Assembly (NCBI RefSeq): GCF_002953255.1
Contig: NZ_CP026498.1
Coordinates: 1,475,543 to 1,539,542, forward strand
Length of the DNA stretch: 64,000 nt
Source: Streptomyces sp. CB01881
Lineage (GTDB): Bacteria; Actinomycetota; Actinomycetes; Streptomycetales; Streptomycetaceae
Reading direction: 5' to 3'
In this document: in pieces, positions 52,663 through 61,223 of the stretch
Layout: each line of letters starts with the position of its first letter
How positions within the stretch are numbered: the first letter of the stretch is position 1
Position numbers and translations under genes: made by a program
The notes under the pieces: model-generated
What the model was told of the DNA's origin: nothing
What the model saw: only the letters and a program-made list of their open reading frames with translations
Databases searched by the model: none

Positions 52663-53460
52663 ATGCGCGTGGTCGTCACCGGCGGGGCCGGATTCATCGG
52701 AGCCAACCTGGTCAGGACCCTGCTGGCCCGCCCCGAGGTGGACCAGGTCCGGGTGGTGGACGACCTGTCCACGGGCAGCAAGGCCAACCTCGCGGGCACC
52801 GGCGCCGTCCTCCTGGAGGGCAGCATCCTCGAACCCGCCCTGCTGGACGAGGCGTTCACGGGCGCCGACGCGGTGGTGCACCTGGCCGCACTGCCCTCCG
52901 TCCCGCGCTCGGTGGCCGACCCGCTCGCCAGCCACCACGCCAACGCCACCGGCACCCTGGAGGTCCTGGAGGCGGCCCGCCGGGCCGGCGGTCCGTACGT
53001 GGCCGCCGCCTCCTCGTCCTCGGTCTACGGCGCCAACCGCGAACTGCCCAAGCGCGAGACCATGCGCACCGCGCCGATGAGCCCGTACGCGGTGAGCAAG
53101 CTGGCCACCGAGGCCTACCTGGCGGCCTACCACCACTGCTACGGGCTCGGCGTGCTGCCGCTGCGGTTCTTCAACGTGTTCGGCCCGCTCCAGCCGGCCG
53201 GTCACGCCTACGCCGCGGTGGTGCACGCCGACCCGGTCAACCTGGCCTTCGGCACCCGCATCTCGCTGCTGGAGCTGGTCGGCGAGCTGGAGTCGGTGCT
53301 CGGCCACCCCGTCGAGGTCGCCCACACCGAGCCCCGGCCCGGCGACGTCCGGGACTCCCAGGCCGACAACTCCCGGCTGCGCGAGCTCTTTCCGGACATC
53401 CGGCCGGTGCCGCTGCGCGAGGGGCTGGAGCGTACGGCGGAGTGGTTCCGGACGCTCTGA
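52663..53460 (+). CDS. NAD-dependent sugar epimerase/dehydratase, internally shortened
   Basis: 265 residues, short for the extended SDR family (~310-330). The NAD-binding motif VTGGAGFIGANLVRT, the SSSSVYG strand and catalytic YAVSK are intact. After the conserved FFNVFGPLQPAGHAYAAV the usual P-x-F helix and the substrate loop (G-Q-x-RDF) are missing; the frame continues with HADPVNLAFGTRISLLELVG, the normal later segment. About 45-50 residues are absent, in frame, at residue ~187. It may be inactive. ATG 52663 has GGAGGGG upstream. Confidence 0.75.
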   Translation: MRVVVTGGAGFIGANLVRTLLARPEVDQVRVVDDLSTGSKANLAGTGAVLLEGSILEPALLDEAFTGADAVVHLAALPSVPRSVADPLASHHANATGTLEVLEAARRAGGPYVAAASSSSVYGANRELPKRETMRTAPMSPYAVSKLATEAYLAAYHHCYGLGVLPLRFFNVFGPLQPAGHAYAAVVHADPVNLAFGTRISLLELVGELESVLGHPVEVAHTEPRPGDVRDSQADNSRLRELFPDIRPVPLREGLERTAEWFRTL

Positions 53461-53538
53461 GGCATCCCTCGGAGCACGGCGGCCATGCGCGGAGGGGGTT
53501 GGCCTCGGAGCACGGCGGCCGTGCTCCGAGGCGCCCCC

Positions 53539-54750
53539 TCAGGACGTGGCCACGGTGGCGGCGAAGGGCCCGCCCGGGCCGAAGGCGAGTGCGGCGAACC
53601 GCTCGCCGATCCGCCGGTGCCCGGCCGGGTTCGGGTGCAGCAGGTCGCCCAGTCCGTCGGCGTCCTCCCGACCCAGGAGCGCGAGCCCGTCCAGGTGGTG
53701 CAGGTGCGGGTCGGTGGCCGCCCGGGCGGCGGTGATCGCGGCCAGCTCGGCGCGGACCACCTCCAGGGTGAGCGCACCCGCAGCGGTGTCGGCGGGGTCG
53801 CCGAGCGCCGTGAACCGACGCCCGTCCGCCGTCGGCTCGTACCCCGCCGGACCCGGAGTCCGTTCGAACGGCGGGCAGAACAGCGGGGAGACGACCAGCA
53901 GCGGGGTGTCCGGGTGCCCCTCGCGGACGGTGTCCAGGAAGCCGTGCACGGCCGGGACGAAGGTGCGCAGGCGGAACGAGGCCGCCGTGATGACGTTGAT
54001 GCCGATCTTGAGGCTGATCAGGTCGGCCGGCTGATCCCGGATGGTGCGGGCGGTGAACGGGTCCAGATGGGCGTTGCCGGCCAGCGAGAGGTTGAGCAGG
54101 TCGACGCCGGCCCGCCCGGCGGCAATCCACGGCCAGACGTCGGCGGCCGAGTCCGCCTCCGGGGCCTGGCTGATCGAACTGCCGTGGTGCAGCCAGCGGA
54201 GCCGCCCGGTCGGCCGGGGCGGGTGGACCGGGGCGTCCGCGCGCAGCGCGACCAGCTCGACGGAGGTCCACTGCGGCAGCCACAGCTCCACCTCTCGCCC
54301 GCCGTCCGAGGCCCCCGGGTCGAACCGCAGGACGGTCGGACCTCCCGCCGCCGGCAGCGGGGCCCGGCCGGCCCGGACACCGTCCAGCATCAGCTCGATG
54401 GCCCCCGGGTACGGGGACTCCGGCGGCGCGTGCAGGGCGAGTTCGAGCACCGTCGCCGCCGTCCGGAAGGCCAGCCGCACGCCGGACGGCATCATCGCCA
54501 CGCGGCGCAGCGCGTCGCCCGGGGCCTGCGCGGCCGTCCAGGCGGGCAGCCGCCAGGGGCGCAGGCCGACCGCCGTACGCTCCAGGTGCAGCGCGCCGCG
54601 GAACTCCACCGGCCCGTCGGACAGCGGGACTTCGGCCAGTCCGGGCGGGGCGGGTTGTCCGGGTTCTGCCGGCTGTGCGAGTTGGCCGGGCTGCGCGGGC
54701 GGGGCCGGTCGTCCGGGCTGTGCGGCTTCTGTGGCCGGGTCGCCGGTCAC
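53539..54750 (-). CDS. SGNH/GDSL-type hydrolase
   Basis: 403 residues. An N-terminal Pro/Gln/Ala-rich repeat (~10-40) is followed by a beta-sandwich-like domain (~50-185) and an SGNH hydrolase domain: LHHGSSISQAPEADS (nucleophile Ser), LSLAGNAHLDP (Gly/Asn), ISLKIGINVI, and DLLHPNPAGHRR (Asp, His). Such enzymes remove acyl groups from sugars or lipids. No signal peptide was seen. GTG 54750 overlaps the Nudix stop (GTGA) and has AAGGAG upstream. Last gene of the polysaccharide-type operon. Confidence 0.8.
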   Translation of the reverse strand: MTGDPATEAAQPGRPAPPAQPGQLAQPAEPGQPAPPGLAEVPLSDGPVEFRGALHLERTAVGLRPWRLPAWTAAQAPGDALRRVAMMPSGVRLAFRTAATVLELALHAPPESPYPGAIELMLDGVRAGRAPLPAAGGPTVLRFDPGASDGGREVELWLPQWTSVELVALRADAPVHPPRPTGRLRWLHHGSSISQAPEADSAADVWPWIAAGRAGVDLLNLSLAGNAHLDPFTARTIRDQPADLISLKIGINVITAASFRLRTFVPAVHGFLDTVREGHPDTPLLVVSPLFCPPFERTPGPAGYEPTADGRRFTALGDPADTAAGALTLEVVRAELAAITAARAATDPHLHHLDGLALLGREDADGLGDLLHPNPAGHRRIGERFAALAFGPGGPFAATVATS

Positions 54751-55235
54751 GGGCGCTCCTTGCCGTCCCACTCGAAGAGGGTCGCCCCCTGGGAGTCCCG
54801 GGCCTGCCGCAGGCACTCGTGCTCCTGGTCGATCATCGGCGGCAGGTCGTCCAGGTCGAACCAGCCGACGGCGAGCGACTCGTCGTCGTTCACCCGGGCC
54901 TCGCCACCGACCGGGCGGCAGCGGAAGACGAGCACCAGGTACTGCGTCACATCGCCGTTGGGGTAGGTGACGTCGCCCGTGACGCGCACGGCGGCGAGCA
55001 CCTCGGGGACGACCTCGACACCGGTCTCCTCCAGGCACTCGCGCACCACGCCGTCGGCGGGCTGCTCCCCCGGTTCGAGAATGCCGCCGGGCAGCGCCCA
55101 GCGGCCGTCGTCGGCCCGCTGGGCGAGCAGCACCCGGCCCCGGTCGTCGAAGACGACGGCGGCGGCGGCACTCAGCCAGAGCTTGCGGGTGCCGACGAGG
55201 GCGCGGAGGTCGGCGAGGAAGGTGGGAATGGCCAT
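54747..55235 (-). CDS. Nudix hydrolase
   Basis: 162 residues. The Nudix box is intact with Cys at the hydrophobic position: GGILEPGEQPADGVVRECL then EETGV. The N-terminus (FLADLRALVGTRKLWLSAAA) is common in actinomycete MutT-like proteins. Substrate unknown. TAGGGT (55243-55248) is 7 nt before ATG 55235 with no ribosome binding site, so a leaderless start is likely; GTG 55244 is an alternative. Coupled by GTGA overlap to the SGNH hydrolase gene. Confidence 0.82.
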   Translation of the reverse strand: MAIPTFLADLRALVGTRKLWLSAAAAVVFDDRGRVLLAQRADDGRWALPGGILEPGEQPADGVVRECLEETGVEVVPEVLAAVRVTGDVTYPNGDVTQYLVLVFRCRPVGGEARVNDDESLAVGWFDLDDLPPMIDQEHECLRQARDSQGATLFEWDGKERP

Positions 55236-55351
55236 GCCCCGCACCCTATCCGGCGTCAGGAAGCGGAAGCCGGGGACGGGAGCCGGGCGTCCGCGAGCCG
55301 GGGCCTCGCCGCTGGCCGGCCGGGGCCTGGTGTGAGGGGAGAGGCATGGCG

Positions 55352-56053
55352 TCAGGGGCGGGCCGCCCGGAGCGGACGGGCGGGCGAGCCGACCACCACC
55401 TCGCCGGGCGGGACGTCCCTGGTCACCACGGCGGCCGCGCCGACGAAGGCACCCGCACCGATCTTGCGGCCCTGGAGGACGACGGCGTTGCTGCCGACGG
55501 TGGTGTCGTCGGCCAGCAGCACCGCCCCGGACACATTGCCGCCCGGGTAGACCGTCACCCGCTCGCCGAAGACGGTGTCGTGGCCAACGGTCGCGTTGTA
55601 GTGGACCTGGCTGTGCGCGCCAAGGCGCACGCTGCTGGACACGTACGCACCCCCCATGACCAGGCAGCCCGGCTCCAGCACGGTGCCCGGAGCGATCAGC
55701 GCCCTGGGGTGGACCAGGGTGGCGGGCGCCGCCCCCCGGGCGTCCAGCACGGCGGCGAGCCGCTGCCGGACCGCCGGGTCGGCGATGCCCACCAGGTACC
55801 GGGCGCCGGACGGGATGTCGGCGGGCCTGCGGACGGGCAGGCCGCGGACGGTGGCGCCGTGCTGCCGATCGTCCAGGAAGCCCGCCACCGGGACGCCGGC
55901 CGCGAGCGCGGTGTCCAGCGCCTCGCGGCCGACACCGCCGACGCCGGCGATCCAGAGTTCCGGGTGGGCCTGGTAGGGCTCATGGGCTTGGTGGGGCTGG
56001 CAGGCTTGGTGGGGCTTGTGGGTTTGCCTGCTGGTGGCGGCCGTGGCAGTCAT
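55352..56053 (-). CDS. NeuD/PglD-type sugar O- or N-acyltransferase
   Basis: 233 residues. An N-terminal Rossmann-like part (LWIAGVGGVGREALDTALAA, VAGFLDDRQHGATVRGLPV) is followed by a left-handed beta-helix of hexapeptide repeats (TLVHPRALIAPGTVLEPGCL, VHYNATVGHDTVFGE, SNAVVLQGRKIGAGAFVGA), the NeuD/PglD acetyltransferase layout with His in VGHD. It would acylate a nucleotide-linked amino sugar. Residues ~12-30 are three hexapeptides (KPHQAC, QPHQAH, EPYQAH) from 18-bp units at 55971-56024. ATG 56053. It lies 38 bp after the sugar transferase gene. Confidence 0.82.
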   Translation of the reverse strand: MTATAATSRQTHKPHQACQPHQAHEPYQAHPELWIAGVGGVGREALDTALAAGVPVAGFLDDRQHGATVRGLPVRRPADIPSGARYLVGIADPAVRQRLAAVLDARGAAPATLVHPRALIAPGTVLEPGCLVMGGAYVSSSVRLGAHSQVHYNATVGHDTVFGERVTVYPGGNVSGAVLLADDTTVGSNAVVLQGRKIGAGAFVGAAAVVTRDVPPGEVVVGSPARPLRAARP

Positions 56054-56091
56054 GACGTCATCCTGCCCGCTCCCCGCGCCGGCTTCCGGAT

Positions 56092-56915
56092 TCAGGACGC
56101 CTCCTCGACGACGGTGCGGACGGGCTGCGCCAGCCGGGGGCCGGTGGCCTGCCGGGGCAGGCTGATGGTCTTGGTCGGGAACGGGGCGACCGGCGCGGGT
56201 GCGGTCACCGGCGCAGGTGCGGTCATCGGCGCAGGTGCGGTCACCGGCGCGGCATACGCGACCGGGGCGACCGGGGTGACAGGTGCGAACGGAGCGGGCG
56301 CCACGGGCGCCACGGGCGTCTCGGCGGGCTCGGTGGTCTCGGTGGGCGCCGGGAATCCGGGGTTGACCCCGCCGGCGGCGGTGATGCCGCTGGGGTTCAG
56401 CAGCACCCCGACGGTGAGCGCGAGGATGCGTAGGTCCAGCAGCAGCGAGCGGTGCTGGACGTACCGGAGGTCCAGCTCGATCCGTTCGGGCCAGCTGATC
56501 GAGTTGCGGCCCCTGACCTGCGCCCAGCCGGTGAGGCCGGGCCGGACGTCGAGCCGGCCCCGCTGGCGTCGGGAGTAGTGGACGACCTGCTCGGGCAGCG
56601 TGGGCCGGGGCCCGATCACGCCCATCTCGCCGCGGGCGACGTTCCAGAGCTGCGGCAGCTCGTCGAGGCTGGTCTTGCGGAGCATTTCGCCGAGCCAGGT
56701 GATGCGGGGCGCGTCCGGCTCCTCCGGAAAGCGTCTGTCCCGCATGGTGCGGAACTTGAGGATCTCGAACTCCTTGCCGTGCCACCCGGTCCTGGTCTGA
56801 CAGAAGAGCACCGGTCCGCCCGTCGTGCAGCGGATCAGCAGGGCGATCACCAGGCCGAGCGGAATCGCGACGATCCCGGCCAGGACGGTGACCGCGAGGT
56901 CCCCCCTCGCTTCAT
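56092..56915 (-). CDS. Initiating sugar transferase (PglC/WcaJ type), frame broken at its 5' end
   Basis: About 270 residues. The body is a bacterial sugar transferase: one membrane segment (DLAVTVLAGIVAIPLGLVIA), FEILKFRTMRD, LRKTSLDELPQLWNVARGEM and IGPRPTLPEQV, RPGLTGWAQVRGR. It would load a phospho-sugar onto undecaprenyl phosphate. The only ATG with a ribosome binding site (56915, GGGGGAAGGA) reads MKRGG and then leaves the frame of the body; one more G in the G6 tract (plus-strand C6, 56901-56906) would restore MKRGGDLAVTV. No other start is in frame nearby. The C-terminus carries three 18-bp repeats (TAPAPV; 56198-56251). Confidence 0.72.
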
Positions 56916-56957
56916 GACGGTCCTTCCCCCTGATGCGGTGCGGTGAAGTACGCGGGC

Positions 56958-58322
56958 TCAGCCGACCGTCCAGGGCAGGGCCTTGGCGCGGGCGACGGCC
57001 GCGTAGGTCTCCAGCGAGACCCTGGCGACGGCGCGCTGGTCGAAGTGCGCCGCGGCACGGCACCGGGCTGCGGCGCCGAGCCGGTCGCGCAGGCCGGGCT
57101 CGGTGAGAAGCCGGTCCAGCGCGGTGGTGAGGGCCCGGGCGTCCCCGGGCGGGACGAGGAGCAGGTGCTCGTCGTGGGTGCCGATCTCGCGGCAGCCGCG
57201 GATGTCACTGAGCACCATCGGGAGACCGCCGGCGGCGGCCTCCATGGCGGAGCGCGAGAACCCCTCGCGGTAGGAGGGGAGCACGAAGACGTCGAGGGCC
57301 GCGTACACCGCCGGCATGTCGCGGCGCGGGCCGGGGAACTCGACGCCGGACTCGGCGCCGTGGGCGTCCGGCTTCTCCGGGTCGTCCGGGCCGATCCAGA
57401 CGAAGCGGGCCTTCCCGGCCAGCGCCCGGGCCGCCTCCGCGTACTCGCGGATGCCCTTCTCGGCCACCCGCCGGCCGACCCCGCCGACCAGCAGCTCGTC
57501 CGGCCCGACACCGAGTTCGGCACGGAGCCGGGCGCGGGCACGAGCCCGGTCGCCCGGGTCGGTGGCGAAGCGGGTCAGGTCCACGCCGTTGCCGACCACG
57601 CGCGAACGGCGGGCCGGCACGGCACGGGACAGGGTGCGGCGGTCCTCGCCGTTCTGGTACAGCTCGGCGTGCGAGAAGCGGCCCGCGAAGGCCTCCACGC
57701 CGAGCACGAACGCCCGCTTGGCGAACGGGTCGTGGGCCTGCGCCCAGAGGCCGTGGCAGGTGTTCACCACCACGGGCACCCGGGCGAGCCGGCCCAGCAC
57801 GCGGCCGAGCACGCCGGTCTTGGGGTTGTGGGTGTGCAGCACGTCCGGACGGAGCCGGTTCAGCACGGCGAGCAGCTCGCGGGCGGCCGCGGCGTCGGCG
57901 CGGGGCTGCCAGGCCCGGGTGAGCGCGTGCAGCGGCTGGTGCCGGACGCCGATCGCCTCCAGGTCGGTCACGTACGGGCCGGGCGCGCTGATGCCGTAGG
58001 TCTCGAAGCCGGCCTCCAGGTCCACCTTGAGCTCGGTGGCCAGGAGGAGGTGGAGGCTCATGTCGACGGTGGTGAGGTGGGCGACGCGCAGCGGGCGGCC
58101 GCCGGGGCCGCGCAGCCGGGGCACCAGGGTGCTCGGCCCGGATGGGGTGGGGTCGGGCGCAGTGGGCCGGGGCATGGCGGGCCGAGGTGCGCGCGACCGG
58201 GGCGCAGTGGGCCGGGGCTCTGCGGGGCCGGAAGTGGTGGGCTTGGAGACGCCGGGCTCGGAGGCGCCGGGCTCGGGAGCGGTGGGCTCGGGTAGCGGGG
58301 CGGTGGACTCAGGCACGCGCAC
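56958..58322 (-). CDS. GT4-family glycosyltransferase
   Basis: 454 residues. The N-terminal ~75 residues are Pro-rich in xPxxx pentapeptides and probably disordered. The GT-B core follows: PLRVAHLTTVDMSLHLLLAT, VLHTHNPKTGVLGRVLGRLA, VVNTCHGLWAQAHDPFAKRA, VGNGVDLTRFATDPGD, and the donor-site LPSYREGFSRSAMEAAAGGL. It would extend a lipid-linked glycan. GTG 58322 has GAAGG upstream and overlaps the deacetylase gene by 14 nt. It lies between the deacetylase and sugar transferase genes. Confidence 0.87.
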   Translation of the reverse strand: MRVPESTAPLPEPTAPEPGASEPGVSKPTTSGPAEPRPTAPRSRAPRPAMPRPTAPDPTPSGPSTLVPRLRGPGGRPLRVAHLTTVDMSLHLLLATELKVDLEAGFETYGISAPGPYVTDLEAIGVRHQPLHALTRAWQPRADAAAARELLAVLNRLRPDVLHTHNPKTGVLGRVLGRLARVPVVVNTCHGLWAQAHDPFAKRAFVLGVEAFAGRFSHAELYQNGEDRRTLSRAVPARRSRVVGNGVDLTRFATDPGDRARARARLRAELGVGPDELLVGGVGRRVAEKGIREYAEAARALAGKARFVWIGPDDPEKPDAHGAESGVEFPGPRRDMPAVYAALDVFVLPSYREGFSRSAMEAAAGGLPMVLSDIRGCREIGTHDEHLLLVPPGDARALTTALDRLLTEPGLRDRLGAAARCRAAAHFDQRAVARVSLETYAAVARAKALPWTVG

Positions 58323-59163
58323 CCACCGCCTTCGCGGTCGCGACGATCCGGGCGTAGGCCCGCTCGGGTATCAGCCGGCCGTAGAGCTTCGCGCGGAAGA
58401 AGTCGATCGGGTCGGTGCGGCGGACCGGCACCCGGCACAGCCGGACCGGGTCCCCGCCCGGGGTGTTGCGCCCGACCTCACCGGTGGCGGCGGTCCGGAA
58501 CCGGGCCCGCAGCGCCGGCTCCATGTGCGGGACGGAAACGCCCCAGGTGTAGGCGTAGTGCCGGGGGCGGGCCCCGAGGTGCTGCTCGACATCGTCGTTG
58601 CAGGCGTCCAGTTCGGCGGTGGTGAGCAGCTCGGGCCGCGCGTGGCTCCGGGTGTGGTTGGCGACCGTGCACAGGCCCGAGGCGGTCATCTCGCGCAGCT
58701 GCTCCCAGCTGAGCCCCGGGGCGCCCGAGGTCTTCGCGGTCGAACCCTCCCAGCGCATCTCGCCGCCGACGTGGCCGCTGGCGAGGTAGACCGTGAAAGG
58801 GAGGCCGCGCTCGCGCAGCAGCGGCCAGGCGTTCTCGTAGACGTCGGCGAAGCCGTCGTCGAAGGTGAGCACCGTGCTGGGGGCGTGGCGGCCGGCCTCG
58901 ATCCGGTCCACGGCCTCGTCCAGCGAGACCACCCGGCCGGGCGGGAGTTCGGCGAGCAGGTCCGCCTGGGCGGTGAAGTCCGAGGTGGCGACGTCCAGTT
59001 CGTCCGGGCTGCCGCCGCCGACGCGGTGGTGGATCAGGACGGTGGCACCCTCGCCCGGCCTACCGCCGACCGCACGGGCCAGCTGGCGTTTCACCTGCTC
59101 GCGGATACCCCCGGACGCACCGGCCGTCGCCCCGGCCTCCGCGGGCCCGGCTGTGCCGCTCAT
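58309..59163 (-). CDS. Polysaccharide deacetylase (NodB fold)
   Basis: 284 residues. NodB motifs: ATVLIHHRVGGGSPDELDVA, catalytic/metal Asp pair in VLTFDDGFADVYENAWP, and metal His pair in VANHTRSHARPELLT. No clear signal peptide, so it may act inside the cell on lipid-linked intermediates. ATG 59163 follows AGGGGGATCG. First gene of the operon deacetylase, GT4, sugar transferase, NeuD, and possibly Nudix and SGNH. Confidence 0.87.
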   Translation of the reverse strand: MSGTAGPAEAGATAGASGGIREQVKRQLARAVGGRPGEGATVLIHHRVGGGSPDELDVATSDFTAQADLLAELPPGRVVSLDEAVDRIEAGRHAPSTVLTFDDGFADVYENAWPLLRERGLPFTVYLASGHVGGEMRWEGSTAKTSGAPGLSWEQLREMTASGLCTVANHTRSHARPELLTTAELDACNDDVEQHLGARPRHYAYTWGVSVPHMEPALRARFRTAATGEVGRNTPGGDPVRLCRVPVRRTDPIDFFRAKLYGRLIPERAYARIVATAKAVGARA

Positions 59164-59257
59164 CGATCCCCCTGCGCCTATTTCCACCCTCGGCGGCGCC
59201 CTCCCCGGCGCCGCCAAGTGGCCTTTTATTCGGCGCAGTTGGCGACCGAATGGAAAT

Positions 59258-59276
59258 CACAGTAGGGGGAACTGTG
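59258..59276. promoter_or_regulatory. Palindrome upstream of the polysaccharide operon
   Basis: CACAGT (59258-59263) and ACTGTG (59271-59276) flank AGGGGGA. On the minus strand the same site contains TACTGT, a possible -10, ~95 bp before the deacetylase start. Candidate operator/promoter. The remainder of 59164-59477 holds no gene; GTCTCAGAGGGTCGCGCCG is directly repeated near 59450-59492. Confidence 0.45.
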
Positions 59277-59477
59277 GGGCTGATGACCCGGAATTGTGAA
59301 AGAAGCGAGAAGGAGTTGGCAGATGGGCTGAAAACCGGCCGATCCGACCGGTTGGAATCGATCAGCCGTTCAGTCGACGGCGCGGCTTTCCGGCCTCCCG
59401 GCCGCGCCCGGCCCGACCGTCGGCGGGGCTGCCGTCCGAACCGGTCGCGGTCTCAGAGGGTCGCGCCGGTCGCTGTC

Positions 59478-59750
59478 TCAGAGGGTCGCGCCGCGCCGGT
59501 ACCGCAGCAGGGCGAACGCGATCCGACCGAGCAGGAGCACCCCGGCGGCAAGACAGCCGGCCACCGCCATTGCCCAGGCCGGACCGTCACTGTCCGGAAC
59601 CACCACCGCGACCACGATCCCGATCGCCAGGCAGGCCAGGCCGACCATCGCCAGCGGGATCTGGTGGGTGACCAGCGCACCGCCACTCCATGCTCGGGCC
59701 ATCCGGGTCGCACCGTGCAGGTGGAAGTGATCACGTTCCGCATCTGCCAT
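59478..59750 (-). CDS. Small membrane protein, two spans
   Basis: 90 residues. A short polar start (MADAERDHFHLHGATRMARA) precedes two hydrophobic segments (IPLAMVGLACLAIGIVVAVV and AWAMAVAGCLAAGVLLLGRI) and a basic end. No family recognised. TACCTT (59757-59762) lies 6 nt before ATG 59750 and there is no ribosome binding site, so it is probably leaderless. Located between two deacetylase genes. Confidence 0.6.
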   Translation of the reverse strand: MADAERDHFHLHGATRMARAWSGGALVTHQIPLAMVGLACLAIGIVVAVVVPDSDGPAWAMAVAGCLAAGVLLLGRIAFALLRYRRGATL

Positions 59751-60089
59751 GAGCCCAAGGTACCCCGAGGCTGCCCGGGAGGCAGCCCGCAAGGAGTGGT
59801 ATTCCCTGCACTCTGCGCAACCGAAAAGGCTTCGACGGCACTCCGGCGCACCCCCTCGGGCGTTTGTTTCGGACCCACGAAAAATCCTCGCCCGTCCGGT
59901 ACAACCATCTACGGCGTGTAGGGGTCTCCACTACATTGAGCGATCCAGGAGCCGTCCGCGGTGCGGGTTGGGAGTCCCCGCCGAGGACCGGAAAAACCCA
60001 GGGGGCGGAGCCGCCGTGCCCTGGAGTCGGAGGCCGGGCTCCGTCCTCCGACGGTACCGCCACGCCGCACCGGCGACCGAGGGGGAACC
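59751..60089. other. Intergenic region before the second deacetylase gene
   Basis: About 340 bp. It contains GGCTGCC/GGCAGCC at 59767-59785, and an AT-richer part at 59870-59940 with GGTACAACC and CTACGGCGTGTAG, probably the promoter of the downstream gene. No gene was identified. Confidence 0.45.
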
Positions 60090-61163
60090 GTGCCGCAGTC
60101 CCAGTCCACGACATCGATCTCCAGGCCCCGGAGCAGCTCCGTGGTCCGCGCCCTTCCGGGCGTGAACGTGCACCCGCTGTCGCAGGCGGCCGCCGGGCAG
60201 CCGGCCGCCCGGCAACCCGTCGTCCGTCCGGTAGCGGCGGCACCCCAGTCGGCCGCCGGACGCGGTGACTGGCTGCGCTTCGCCCCCGTCCAACCGCTGT
60301 TCCGGGCCCGGGCAGCGCAGCGGCTCGCCGTGCTCGCATACCACGGCGTCACCGACCCGCGATCCTTCGGCGCCCAGCTCGACCGCCTGCGAAGACTCGC
60401 CACACCCGTCTCGCTCTCCGCCGTCCAGCAGGCCGTCACCGAACGGCGGCCCCTGCCGGCCCGCAGTGTCCTCGTCACCTTCGACGACGCCGACCGCAGC
60501 GTCCTCACCCACGCCCTGCCCGCCCTCAACGACCGGGGTATCCCGGCCGCCGCCTTCGTCATTTCCGAGCTGATCGGCACCGAGAAACCGTTCTGGTGGC
60601 ACGAGGCCGACTTCCTCGCCCGGCACGGGGGACGCGCCCGCTCACTCGACTGCGGACACCCCTCGCAGCTGCTCCCCCGGCTCAAGGCCATGGCCGACCC
60701 GGACCGGCGGCGCAGCCTCCAGGAGCTGCGGGTCAGTGCCGACCGCCGCCCTCCCCGGCAGGAACAGCTCACCCCCGCCGACCTGCTCGCCCTGCGCGAG
60801 GGTGGAGTGGCGATCGGCAACCACACCCAGGGGCACCCCTGTCTCGGCCGCTGCGACGACGCCACCGTCCGTACCGAGATCACCGGCGCCCACGAGGCCC
60901 TCACCCGCTGGCTCGGCGAACCACCGGCCGCCTTCGCCTACCCCGACGGCGGCCACGACCCGCGCGCGGAAAGCGTCCTGCAGGAGCTGGGCTACCGCCT
61001 CGGCTTCCTCTCCGACCACCGCCTCGGCCCCCGCCTCCCCAACCACCCCCTCCAGATCAGCCGCCTCCAGGTCGACTCGACCACCAGCACCCGCCGTTTC
61101 GACACCATCCTCTCCGGCCTCGAACCCGCCTACCGCCGCTGGCGCGGCCAGGCCGTGGCCTGA
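60090..61163 (+). CDS. Polysaccharide deacetylase (NodB fold), second copy
   Basis: 357 residues. After a ~60-residue low-complexity N-terminus come LAVLAYHGVTDPRSFGAQLD, SVLVTFDDADRSVLTHALPA (catalytic Asp), AIGNHTQGHPCLGR (metal His pair) and AFAYPDGGHDPRAESVLQEL. It is longer than and distinct from the deacetylase encoded at 58309-59163. No signal peptide seen. GTG 60090 has GAGGGGGAA just upstream. Transcribed away from the polysaccharide operon; ends 22 bp before a terminator-like hairpin that is also the first unit of a repeat array. Confidence 0.85.
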   Translation: MPQSQSTTSISRPRSSSVVRALPGVNVHPLSQAAAGQPAARQPVVRPVAAAPQSAAGRGDWLRFAPVQPLFRARAAQRLAVLAYHGVTDPRSFGAQLDRLRRLATPVSLSAVQQAVTERRPLPARSVLVTFDDADRSVLTHALPALNDRGIPAAAFVISELIGTEKPFWWHEADFLARHGGRARSLDCGHPSQLLPRLKAMADPDRRRSLQELRVSADRRPPRQEQLTPADLLALREGGVAIGNHTQGHPCLGRCDDATVRTEITGAHEALTRWLGEPPAAFAYPDGGHDPRAESVLQELGYRLGFLSDHRLGPRLPNHPLQISRLQVDSTTSTRRFDTILSGLEPAYRRWRGQAVA

Positions 61164-61184
61164 CGGCGAAGGGCGAAGCGGGTG

Positions 61185-61223
61185 GCTGCGCAGGAAGTCG
61201 ACCCGCCCGACTTCCTGCGCAGC
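61185..61223 (+). terminator. Terminator-like hairpin after the deacetylase gene
   Basis: GCTGCGCAGGAAGTCG (61185-61200) pairs perfectly with 61208-61223 around a 7-nt loop. Its inner part (GAAGTCG/CGACTTC) recurs in the repeat units that follow. Confidence 0.75.

Noticed and set aside
56916..57063. Upstream in-frame extension of the sugar transferase to 57063
   Set aside because: It runs inside the GT4 gene in another frame, has Arg/Pro-rich shadow composition and no ribosome binding site.
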